The position numbers and the translations under genes were made by a program. 6,472 nucleotides of DNA from an uncultured Clostridia bacterium (lineage in GTDB: Bacteria; Bacillota; Clostridia; Christensenellales; Borkfalkiaceae): assembly GCA_937888935.1 (NCBI GenBank), contig CALARO010000103.1, positions 1-6,472 on the forward strand, in the 5' to 3' direction. This document shows positions 1 through 5,638 of the stretch, one piece after another. Below the pieces are notes generated by a model that did no database searches, was not told the origin of the DNA, and saw only the letters and a program-made list of their open reading frames with translations. Position 1 is the stretch's first letter. Every line of letters starts with the position of its first letter.

Positions 1-705
1 GCTTCCGAACTCACGAAAATCGATATCCGGTGGCTGAGCGGCAGCATTGAAATCGTTGCGGGCAAATCGAACGGGCAACCTGAATGTGACCGGATTTTTA
101 TCGAAGAAAGCGGCGCAGCCTTACTTCCCGAAGAAAAGAAAATGCGCACGCTCTGCGAAAACGGCGTATTAAAAATCCAATTTTATCAATCGGATTGCAA
201 AGGCAGCGTAAATCAAAACGAAAAACGCCTGAAAATCACTCTTCCCGCAACAAAATTTCTTTCCGGCATAACCATCGCCGGCGCGTCCGCCGCGGTTATT
301 CTTACCGATCTTTTCGTACAGAAGCTGCAAATCGAAACGGCAAGCGGCAGCGCGGAAATCAAAAACTGCACGGCAAAAAATTTATCCGTCAAAACGGCAA
401 GCGGCGCGGCGCGCCTTGCAAACGTCGCGGGAAACACCGCTGATATCAACACCGCAAGCGGCAACGTCGAAGTTTCCGATTTTTCATTTTCCTATACGGA
501 AATCGAAACGGCAAGCGGCAATATCACCATCGAAACGGGCGATTTCGAAAAACCGCAAAACGGCGCGCGCATACTTTTCGATACGGCATGCGGAAAAATC
601 GAAACCAAAGAAGACTACATTTCCGATCGCGGCGCATATCTCTACGGCAACGGCGCGCGAAACGTCGCCGTTTCAACCGCAAGCGGTTTACTTACGATTA
701 AATAA
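1..705 (+). CDS. DUF4097 family beta-strand-repeat protein (5' end missing)
   Basis: The reading frame is open from the first base, so the true start lies upstream; an internal ATG at 142 is not a credible start because homologous repeat sequence (WLSGSIEIVAG) lies before it. The visible 234 residues consist mainly of a short repeated unit centred on T-A-S-G followed by a beta strand (TASGSAEI, TASGAARL, TASGNVEV, TASGNITI, TACGKIET, TASGLLTI). The first four TASG motifs start at 337, 394, 451 and 508, exactly 19 codons apart; the later ones are 25 and 31 codons apart. This is the signature of the DUF4097 (putative adhesin / beta-helix) family, often found in Firmicutes operons with PadR regulators and small membrane proteins. 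No membrane segment is visible in this part. The gene ends 30 bases before the next gene on the same strand, so the two are probably cotranscribed. Biochemical function is not known for the family. Confidence 0.85.
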   Translation, partial: ASELTKIDIRWLSGSIEIVAGKSNGQPECDRIFIEESGAALLPEEKKMRTLCENGVLKIQFYQSDCKGSVNQNEKRLKITLPATKFLSGITIAGASAAVILTDLFVQKLQIETASGSAEIKNCTAKNLSVKTASGAARLANVAGNTADINTASGNVEVSDFSFSYTEIETASGNITIETGDFEKPQNGARILFDTACGKIETKEDYISDRGAYLYGNGARNVAVSTASGLLTIK

Positions 706-735
706 TATGACCAAATAAAAAGGAGAATTACCCCC

Positions 736-1305
736 ATGAAAAGTTTACAACGCGTACAAAAAGCGGCGCAAATTTTGCGTATTCTCGCCAAAATCGGCTA
801 CATATTCGCCATCGTCGGCACAGTTTGCAGCGTTCTCGGCGCGATTTTCTGCGGCGTCTTCGGCAGCAACGCCCGCGTGCAGGAATGGCTCGCCAAAGAA
901 GGCGAAACGTTCGTCACGCACGAATACGTCTGCCATTGTATCTGCGGCGCAATCAGCTGCGCGGCGGGCATCGCCGTCGCGTATTTCACGCTGCAATTCT
1001 ACGATCATGAGCTTGCCGCCGGCACACCATTTGCAAAACCGCTCGTAAAAGAAATCCGCAAGCTCGGCTTGCTGCACATTCTGCTGCCCCTTGCCGTGTC
1101 GATCGTTGTTGTCATCGTTTCCGCCGCCATGCATACGGAAGTCGATTTCAATGCTTCGGGCAGTATCACGGTGGGCATCGCCTACCTGCTTTTGTCCTTG
1201 CCGATGGACTACGGCGCAGACCTTTCCGCACTCGTTCCACCCCCCGAAAAGCCGGAAAAAGCCTTAGAAAATACCGAAAATCAAAGCGAAGAAAATCACG
1301 AATAA
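736..1305 (+). CDS. Four-helix membrane protein, DUF2975-like, function unknown
   Basis: A 189-residue integral membrane protein. AGGAGA at 721-726 sits nine bases before the ATG and supports this start. Hydrophobic segments lie at about residues 16-43, 64-89, 110-132 and 144-157, the last being the weakest. The loop between helices 2 and 3 (YDHELAAGTPFAKPLVKEIRKLG) resembles the conserved loop of DUF2975 proteins, where a 'G.PF....v..lr.lg' pattern precedes the third helix; that assignment is from memory of the family and is tentative. Helix 2 starts with a cysteine/histidine cluster (CHCICGAISC, residues 66-75). The last 30 residues are a charged tail rich in Pro, Glu and Asn, probably cytoplasmic. 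It follows the DUF4097 gene by 30 bases and precedes a terminator, so the two likely form the end of one operon acting at the membrane. Confidence 0.75.
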   Translation: MKSLQRVQKAAQILRILAKIGYIFAIVGTVCSVLGAIFCGVFGSNARVQEWLAKEGETFVTHEYVCHCICGAISCAAGIAVAYFTLQFYDHELAAGTPFAKPLVKEIRKLGLLHILLPLAVSIVVVIVSAAMHTEVDFNASGSITVGIAYLLLSLPMDYGADLSALVPPPEKPEKALENTENQSEENHE

Positions 1306-1369
1306 TCGCGGAAAAACGCGAAAAATCGCCCACTACCCGCTTCAAACGATATAAAACGGCAAAACAACG

Positions 1370-1402
1370 AAAGGTGCGCGCAGGAAAGCCGCACCTTTTT
1401 TC
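1370..1402 (+). terminator. Rho-independent terminator of the DUF4097/membrane-protein operon
   Basis: AAAGGTGCG (1370-1378) pairs perfectly with CGCACCTTT (1390-1398) around an 11-base loop, and a run of six or more T continues to 1401. It lies 65 bases after the membrane-protein stop and just before the next gene. The 64 bases between stop and hairpin show no gene. Confidence 0.8.
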
Positions 1403-1417
1403 GCGCGCCGCCGTATA

Positions 1418-2125
1418 ATGAAGAAGAACGAAAAACGGGGGTGCGCGGCGAAATTGAAGATCTGCTTTGTCACGAAAGAGCGGCTATCCGAATTTTGGGA
1501 ACGCACAGGCGGCGAAAACGCCGATCTCATATTTTTCCCGCTGTTCGACGACGTAACGGTGAGCTACGAGCGCGAATTAAAAGGCGAAACGGCGTATTTC
1601 GAAGACGTTGCGCTTCTTTCGAAAGCGTGCAAATGCGCGGTGGTGTGCGGGTATAATACGTCCACGCGCGGGGTGGTGCGCTCGTCGGCGGTGGTGGCGG
1701 AAAACGGCAGAATTTTAGGCGTATCGGACGCGCTTTCTTCCATCGACGGCGCGCGAAACTGCGGCGCGTTTTTCAAGGTATACGAAACGAGCGCGGGGCG
1801 GATCGGGGTGGCAGTTGCCGAAGACGCATATTTTCCGGAAGCCTTGCGCACGCTCACGCTGAGCGGCAGCGATTTCGTGCTGTGTCCGTTTTCGGTGCAG
1901 GCGGGCAGCGCGGAAAACGTGGTATTGCGGGCGGCGGCATTCACCTACGGCGCGCCGATCGCGCTTTGTTCGCACGGGTACGCGTTCGTGGCGGGCGCAG
2001 ACGGCGAAACGGCGTTTGCTTCGCCTATGCCCGTGTCGTTTTACAATATCGAGAAGAACGGCGAGTATCATTTGGTGGAATGGCGGCAGCGCGGTTTCTT
2101 CAAGCGCAACCACGGAAAATATTAA
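1418..2125 (+). CDS. Nitrilase-superfamily (carbon-nitrogen hydrolase) protein lacking the catalytic triad
   Basis: The 235-residue product carries the alpha-beta-beta-alpha nitrilase layout: ADLIFFP (36-41), the strand pair AVVAENGRILG (91-101), the nucleophile-elbow region GVAVAEDAYFPEALR (130-144), then GSDFVLCPF (150-158) and RAAAFTYGAPIALCSHG (171-187). Active members use Glu (FPE), Lys (yrKvhL) and Cys (vaICyDlrFPE). Here the aligned positions read Leu42, about Ala105 and Ala134, while scaffold residues around them (Asp136, Phe139-Pro-Glu) are kept. The frame is intact over its whole length, so this looks like a stable pseudoenzyme rather than a decaying gene; a regulatory or binding role would be inference. 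It is somewhat shorter than the usual 260-280 residues. Start choice is uncertain: the ATG at 1418 overlaps a TATAAT (1414-1419) and has no Shine-Dalgarno, whereas an in-frame TTG at 1454 would begin at KICFVT, where family members normally begin, with a G-run (1437-1441) upstream. The gene stands alone between terminators. Confidence 0.75.
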   Translation: MKKNEKRGCAAKLKICFVTKERLSEFWERTGGENADLIFFPLFDDVTVSYERELKGETAYFEDVALLSKACKCAVVCGYNTSTRGVVRSSAVVAENGRILGVSDALSSIDGARNCGAFFKVYETSAGRIGVAVAEDAYFPEALRTLTLSGSDFVLCPFSVQAGSAENVVLRAAAFTYGAPIALCSHGYAFVAGADGETAFASPMPVSFYNIEKNGEYHLVEWRQRGFFKRNHGKY

Positions 2126-2133
2126 CGTTAATA

Positions 2134-2151
2134 AAGCCTGTTCTCAGGCTT
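2134..2151 (+). terminator. Hairpin after the nitrilase-like gene, possible weak terminator
   Basis: AAGCCTG (2134-2140) pairs perfectly with CAGGCTT (2145-2151) around TTCT, nine bases after the stop codon. It is not followed by a proper T-run (the next bases are CCCC), and its right arm merges with the GGCTTCCCC that starts the repeat family described next, so termination by it is uncertain. Confidence 0.35.
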
Positions 2152-2276
2152 CCCCTTGGGGCGGGCATCGCCCGTTTCATAACGGACTGTTGCAAACCGT
2201 TTAAAATTTTAATTGCTGCCTTTGATATAGCCTTCCCCTCGGGGGAAGGTGTCGCCGAACGGCGACGGATGAGGGG
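2147..2276. repeat. Composite structured intergenic repeat, cluster A
   Basis: This block has two parts. The first (core at 2161-2212) is a chain of small hairpins: CGGGC-atc-GCCCG, then CCGTT-tcat-AACGG, then the palindrome TTAAAATTTTAA. The same core occurs at 4904 and 5046 with very few changes and at 4822 in a decayed form. The second part is a perfect hairpin CCTTCCCC (2231-2238) / GGGGAAGG (2242-2249), followed by GTCGCC (2251-2256) / GGCGAC (2261-2266) and the tag GGATGAGGGG (2267-2276). A related end module closes the other cluster at 5116-5202. The layout (hairpins next to a conserved single-stranded tag) recalls REP elements and IS200/IS605-type non-autonomous elements. No transposase is present here, so mobility is inference. 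Apparent reading frames across it are by-products of the repeat. Confidence 0.8.
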
Positions 2277-2365
2277 CGCAGCTTGTTATGTGCAGCCCAT
2301 TTTTGATTGAAGTTTTCCATCAGAAATTTTTAATCAAGGGGCGCAGCATGTTATGCGCAACCCAT
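2273..2365. repeat. Pair of 28-bp direct repeats with internal inverted repeat
   Basis: The 28 bases at 2273-2300 and 2338-2365 match at 25 positions (GGGGCGCAGC...CCCAT). Each copy can form a small stem, GCGCA with TGTGC (one wobble pair) in the first and GCGCA with TGCGC in the second. The 37-base spacer is bounded by TTGATT and AATCAA, so the whole block can fold. It is joined directly to the GATGAGGGG tag of the preceding repeat. Confidence 0.65.
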
Positions 2366-2377
2366 CCCATATAACAC

Positions 2378-2412
2378 AAAAAATCCCGCCCTTATTCAGA
2401 GCGGGAGATTTT
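2378..2412 (-). terminator. Rho-independent terminator of the GH112 gene
   Basis: TCCCGC (2384-2389) pairs with GCGGGA (2401-2406) around an 11-base loop. Read on the minus strand the stem is followed by a T-run (AAAAAA at 2378-2383 on the plus strand) and lies about 35 bases past the GH112 stop. On the plus strand it is followed by a weaker T-rich stretch (2409-2418), so it may also stop transcripts coming from the left. Confidence 0.8.
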
Positions 2413-2446
2413 AATTTTCAAACAAACACTAGGTCAACGCCGATTT

Positions 2447-4660
2447 TTACAGCCACAAAATCTCGTTTGCCGCCAGCGTAATCTTTTTCGCCGCGCCGGA
2501 AAGATCGTAAAACGTAGTCGTTTGCTCGCTCGCCGCGTTGTTGATCACCGCGTACTTCCCGCTTGCGGGGTAGTACGTACATTCCGTCAGCGGATTGGAA
2601 GAAAACGCCTTTTTCATCTCGTTTTCCTTATGCGCCGCCCAGAAAATCGCGCGGTACAAAATGCGCGCGTTCTGCGCCGAGTACGGCAAGCCTGCGATAT
2701 ACACGCCCCTGCCCTTGCCCGCGCGCGCGCCGTCGTTCGCCGCAAGCAGCACTTCGCCCACGTTCACGTTGCGCTTAAACCGATCGGAAAACCGAATATC
2801 CAGCACGTCCGCCCCGTCAAGCGCGTAAACGTTCTTCTTTCCTTCGCCGTAATCAATCTCGCCCGCAACGTCTTCGGTGATAAAATGCGCCTTCTTTAAA
2901 ATGTTGTACTTATCCGCGGAAAGCGTAAATCCCTTCTCTTCGTCCACGCCGAGAATATCCGCAAGCGCAAAGCAGCGGTCGTTCACGGTCGCCGCCGTCG
3001 GCTCGCCCACGCCGATAAAGCCATGCCCTTCGCGCACCCAGCCGCGCACCGCCGTTACAATTTCTTTATCGCGCCACGCCGCGCCGCCCGAGTACGCCGT
3101 ACCCTCGTCGCCCACGTTGATAATCACGTCGATGTCCTTGTCGATCCCCCGCGCGCGAACGTCGTCAAACGAGATAAATTTCACGTTCACCGCCAAACCC
3201 GAAAGAGCTTCTAAAATGCCCTGATACGAATAAATCTGCTGATACCAAAGCTCGTGCGCCACCATGTGGCTCATCCAGCTGCGCTCTTTGCCCCACGCGT
3301 TCAGAATCGCCACGGTCACGCCCGCATACGGCTTCTCTTCGCCCGAAACCACCTTCTCGCCCGCCGCCGATATAATCGAGCGGAATTCGTCGCACAGCGC
3401 CGCCACGCGGTCGATAAACGAAGGGAACGTCGCCGCCAGAGAAAGATACCCGCCGAATCCCATTCTGTCCAGCGGCTTTCTCATCATCGCGCGCCGCGCC
3501 GTCAGCCAGTTGCGGTTGAGTTCGGCCACCGCGTTTTCTTCGTTGCCCGCAAAGAACGTATCGGGGAAGAAATACGGCAAAAATCTGCCTTCGTGATACT
3601 TCACGTGCGGAATTTCGGAAAGCATGCGCACAGTAACGCCTCCGCCCACGCTGCCCACCACGGCGTCTAAATTCATTTCGCCGAAATATTTCCCGTACGG
3701 CTCGCTGCCGATCCAGTCGTCGCCGAGAAACATCATCGCTTCCTTGCCGTTTTTATGTACGTTTCCCACAAGCCCGCCCCCCCCGCCCGCCACAAACCGC
3801 TGCAGGAAATCTTTGTATTGCAAAAACTTCGCCGAAGGCGTGCGGAACGGATTGTTGTAGCACCCGCCGTCGATCAGATCTTCCGCCGTTAAAGCGTAGC
3901 CGGACTCTTTTTCAAACGCGTCTAAAAGCGCGGGACTTGCCGCCATCGTGTAGCCGAACCAATCCACGTACTTTTCCTTGCCTTCTTCATTGAATACCAG
4001 CGAGAACTGATATAAAAACGTGGTAAACCGCACCACGTTGGTTTCGGGGTGCGCGTCGCACCATTCCTGCATGTGCCGCTTCACGTACTCGCGCGTGGCG
4101 GAGTACGCGGGGTCGTACATCAGCTGCTTTTCGCACGTCCAGTTGTTCGTAAGATAGTTATAAATCTGCACGGGATGCCAGATGATTTTCGCAAGAAAAC
4201 TCACCGTGTATTCGCAATTTTTTTCCGCATGCTCAATCACCACCACGCCGCGCTTTTCGTCCGCGTGCCAGTTTCCGGCGGCAACTTTCTCGCCCGTCGT
4301 GCGGTTGTGCGCTTCCCAACGCTTGATTTCCGCCCAGTCGGGAACGAATTGCTGCGCAAAAAAGCCGCGCATCGGATTGATTTCCACAACTTCGCCGTCC
4401 GCCGTCACGCGATCGGAAAGAAGAAAAGTGCGGTGCGTTTCTTCCGCATGCGCCCTGCCCCATACGTTATCGCCGCGTACGATAAAATAGGTGTTGTACA
4501 CCTTGTCCGCAAGCTCGGCGGCGTTCGCAGGCAAACGCGTGCCGTCGCAATCGCGCACCGCGTCCGCACCCCACTTCGCCGCAATTTCCTTTGTCCCTTC
4601 CACGAAACTCTCGTCCGTAGGAATCGTCACTCTGCCCCTTGTAATTTTCGTCTGTTTCAT
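2447..4660 (-). CDS. GH112 1,3-beta-galactosyl-N-acetylhexosamine phosphorylase (galacto-N-biose / lacto-N-biose phosphorylase)
   Basis: The family catalyses reversible phosphorolysis of Gal-beta-1,3-GlcNAc or -GalNAc (from milk oligosaccharides and mucin) to galactose-1-phosphate and the free amino sugar in the cytoplasm; some clostridial members prefer Gal-beta-1,4-rhamnose, and sequence reading alone does not decide which. The 737 residues match the family length. Recognisable blocks: GRVTIPTDESF (9-19) with GADAVRDCDGTRLP (31-44) at the N-terminus of the barrel, GKEAMMFLGDDWIGSEPYG (305-323), VVGSVGGG (334-341), an amidotransferase-like Rossmann middle domain from about 445 to 665, and a small C-terminal beta domain. 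Asp314 in the GDDW motif aligns with the proposed general acid (Asp313 in the Bifidobacterium enzyme, from memory). I start at 4660: AAGGA lies about nine bases upstream, and a longer frame from 4750 would begin inside the promoter -35 box. No transporter, NahK or regulator gene is linked in this window. An 8-base G run encodes five glycines at residues 292-296. Confidence 0.93.
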   Translation of the reverse strand: MKQTKITRGRVTIPTDESFVEGTKEIAAKWGADAVRDCDGTRLPANAAELADKVYNTYFIVRGDNVWGRAHAEETHRTFLLSDRVTADGEVVEINPMRGFFAQQFVPDWAEIKRWEAHNRTTGEKVAAGNWHADEKRGVVVIEHAEKNCEYTVSFLAKIIWHPVQIYNYLTNNWTCEKQLMYDPAYSATREYVKRHMQEWCDAHPETNVVRFTTFLYQFSLVFNEEGKEKYVDWFGYTMAASPALLDAFEKESGYALTAEDLIDGGCYNNPFRTPSAKFLQYKDFLQRFVAGGGGGLVGNVHKNGKEAMMFLGDDWIGSEPYGKYFGEMNLDAVVGSVGGGVTVRMLSEIPHVKYHEGRFLPYFFPDTFFAGNEENAVAELNRNWLTARRAMMRKPLDRMGFGGYLSLAATFPSFIDRVAALCDEFRSIISAAGEKVVSGEEKPYAGVTVAILNAWGKERSWMSHMVAHELWYQQIYSYQGILEALSGLAVNVKFISFDDVRARGIDKDIDVIINVGDEGTAYSGGAAWRDKEIVTAVRGWVREGHGFIGVGEPTAATVNDRCFALADILGVDEEKGFTLSADKYNILKKAHFITEDVAGEIDYGEGKKNVYALDGADVLDIRFSDRFKRNVNVGEVLLAANDGARAGKGRGVYIAGLPYSAQNARILYRAIFWAAHKENEMKKAFSSNPLTECTYYPASGKYAVINNAASEQTTTFYDLSGAAKKITLAANEILWL

Positions 4661-4726
4661 AATCTGCTTCCTTATTTTTAGACTTGCACGCCGCACCCAT
4701 AAAGCGATTTTGCGGTATGCACTATC

Positions 4727-4755
4727 ATTATAGCGGTTTCGCCGCCGCATTTCAA
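4727..4755 (-). promoter_or_regulatory. Sigma-A promoter of the GH112 gene
   Basis: On the minus strand, TTGAAA (plus coordinates 4750-4755) and TATAAT (4727-4732) are separated by exactly 17 bases. Transcription would start near 4720, giving a leader of about 60 bases to the ATG at 4660. The leader carries the ribosome binding site but no obvious riboswitch. Confidence 0.8.
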
Positions 4756-4763
4756 TAAGAATA

Positions 4764-4791
4764 TTGCTATGAATTTATAAATTCTTGCTAT
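4764..4791. promoter_or_regulatory. Candidate regulator site upstream of the GH112 promoter
   Basis: A perfect 14-bp palindrome, GAATTTATAAATTC (4771-4784), is flanked on both sides by the direct repeat TTGCTAT (4764-4770 and 4785-4791). The two direct repeats are 21 bp apart, two helical turns, and the near one ends nine bases upstream of the -35 box. Direct half-sites at this spacing and position suit an activator of AraC type; the palindrome would suit a dimeric repressor. Which protein binds is not shown by the sequence. Confidence 0.45.
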
Positions 4792-4980
4792 TTTTATATA
4801 ATCATTGCCTTTGCCTTAGGCTGGCTTCGCCCGTTCCGAACAGACTGTTGCAGTATCGTCTAAAATTTAATTCCCGCCACTTTTATAGGCTTCCCCTCGG
4901 GGGGCGGGCATCGCCCGTTTCGTAACGGACTGTTGCAAACTGTTTGAACTGTTTGAAATTTTAGATGATTGCCTATTTTA

Positions 4981-5034
4981 TAGGCTTCCCCTTTTCGCTT
5001 TTTCTCTTCAACGAGAAAAGCGCGAAAAAGCCTA
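4981..5034. repeat. Long three-step hairpin inside the repeat array
   Basis: Arms pair in three nested steps: TAGGCT (4981-4986) with AGCCTA (5029-5034), TTTTCGC (4992-4998) with GCGAAAA (5022-5028), and TTTTCTC (5000-5006) with GAGAAAA (5013-5019) around TTCAAC. It occupies the place where other units carry only a short C/G hairpin, which suggests an interchangeable insert. Confidence 0.7.
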
Positions 5035-5138
5035 CGGCAGCGGAGGCGGGCATCGCCCGTTTCGTAACGGACTGTTGCAAACTGTTTAAAATTTTAAATA
5101 ATCGCCTTGCACACGGCCTTCCCCCGGGGGGCTTTTCT

Positions 5139-5170
5139 CGCCGAGTTGCCGCCCAAAGGCAATCTCGGCG
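5139..5170. repeat. Hairpin insert in the end module of cluster B
   Basis: CGCCGAG (5139-5145) pairs with CTCGGCG (5164-5170) and TTGCC (5146-5150) with GGCAA (5158-5162), with one bulged T and a seven-base loop. Cluster A has no counterpart between its CCTTCCCC hairpin and its GATGAGGGG stem, so this is an extra module. Confidence 0.7.
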
Positions 5171-5287
5171 GCTTGCTGTCAACGAAGTTGACTGATGAGG
5201 GGCAGTTGCATAAACAGCAGGCAAAGAACTTTCTGAAAAATCAAAGGCGTAGGATTTTTTAATTTCCAGAATATTTTTTACGTATAT

Positions 5288-5339
5288 TATGCGCATAACT
5301 GTTGACAAACGGAATATAATATGGTATAATATGCGCACA
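5288..5339 (+). promoter_or_regulatory. Paired operator boxes around the toxin-antitoxin promoter
   Basis: The perfect palindrome TATGCGCATA (5288-5297) recurs as TATGCGCACA (5330-5339), 42 bp away, which is four helical turns. One box lies just upstream of the -35 element and the other overlaps the end of the -10 element and the probable transcription start. RelB/DinJ antitoxins are ribbon-helix-helix proteins that repress their own operons by binding such sites as dimers, so these are the natural candidates for autoregulation. Confidence 0.6.
5302..5330 (+). promoter_or_regulatory. Consensus sigma-A promoter of the toxin-antitoxin operon
   Basis: TTGACA (5302-5307), a 17-base spacer and TATAAT (5325-5330) match consensus in full, and TGG before the -10 adds an extended -10. 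A second TATAAT at 5315-5320 is badly spaced from this -35. Transcription should start near 5337, with a leader of about 29 bases. Such strength is typical of promoters that are normally held repressed. Confidence 0.88.
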
Positions 5340-5365
5340 AAATAAGCATAACGGAGAATAAAAAC

Positions 5366-5638
5366 ATGAACACGGTAAAAATCAACGTATGCACCGATGC
5401 GGAAACGAAGCGGGCGGCGGAAACGATTTTCGAAGCGGTAGGATTGAATATGTCCGCCGCAATCAACGTTTTCCTGAAAAAAGCCATACAGTATAAGGGA
5501 ATTCCGTTTGACGTTTGCATGGAAATCCCGAACGACGTAACCGTTGCGGCGATGGAAGAAGGCGAAAAGATTTTGGCTGATCCGAACAGAAAAAGCTATA
5601 AGAGCGTGGAAGAATTGAGAGCGGCGTTGAATGTATGA
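5366..5638 (+). CDS. RelB/DinJ-family antitoxin
   Basis: A 90-residue antitoxin that binds and neutralises the toxin encoded next to it and represses the operon. The N-terminus has the ribbon-helix-helix pattern: a short strand TVKINVCTD (3-11), helix AETKRAAETIFEAVG (12-26), then NMSAAINVFLKKAIQYKG (28-45) and the IPFDV motif (46-50) typical of DinJ/RelB. The C-terminal part (52-90), acidic and helical, is expected to wrap the toxin. GGAG at 5353-5356 is nine bases from the ATG. Its stop overlaps the toxin start by four bases (ATGA at 5635-5638), indicating translational coupling. Length is close to E. coli DinJ (about 86). Confidence 0.92.
   Translation: MNTVKINVCTDAETKRAAETIFEAVGLNMSAAINVFLKKAIQYKGIPFDVCMEIPNDVTVAAMEEGEKILADPNRKSYKSVEELRAALNV

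Larger units (their letters stand above)
4815..5202. repeat. Array of structured intergenic repeats, cluster B
   Basis: This gene-free stretch holds three copies of the core seen in cluster A: a decayed one at 4822-4870, and two at 4904-4963 and 5046-5099 whose first 42 bases are identical to each other. The copy at 4904 contains a local duplication of ACTGTTTGA. Units are joined by variable hairpins beginning GGCTTCCCC: a short one at 4888-4904 and a long one at 4981-5034. The array ends with CCTTCCCCCGGGGGG (5117-5131), an extra hairpin (5139-5170), then GTCAAC/GTTGAC (5178-5183 / 5187-5192) and the tag TGATGAGGGG (5193-5202). The end module resembles that of cluster A. Open frames across it (for example 4965-5195) have no ribosome site and follow the repeat, so I do not call them genes. 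Confidence 0.8.

Noticed and set aside
1882..2310. 142-codon plus-strand frame running from the nitrilase-like gene into repeat cluster A
   Set aside because: It overlaps the nitrilase-like gene in another frame and reads on through the repeats, giving an arginine-rich composition typical of a shadow frame.
4049..4681. 210-codon plus-strand frame opposite the GH112 gene
   Set aside because: It is antisense to well-conserved GH112 sequence and rich in Arg/His/Val, as expected for a shadow of a high-GC coding region.
4661..4750. N-terminal extension of the GH112 protein to an ATG at 4750
   Set aside because: That ATG lies at the edge of the -35 box, upstream of the predicted transcription start, and a ribosome site precedes the ATG at 4660 instead.
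4965..5195. 76-codon plus-strand frame over the repeat array
   Set aside because: It follows the repeat units (the same GIARFVTDCCK-type peptide is produced by the copy in cluster A), has no ribosome binding site and spans hairpin arms; it is a by-product of the repeat.
4815..5202. Repeat array considered as a CRISPR array
   Set aside because: Repeat copies are few, separated by unequal distances, themselves variable and strongly structured, with no cas genes in view.
5236..5259. A/T-rich hairpin AAAAATC/GATTTTT before the toxin-antitoxin promoter
   Set aside because: Stem is short and almost all A-T, and no transcript is expected to arrive from upstream on that strand, so I do not call a terminator.
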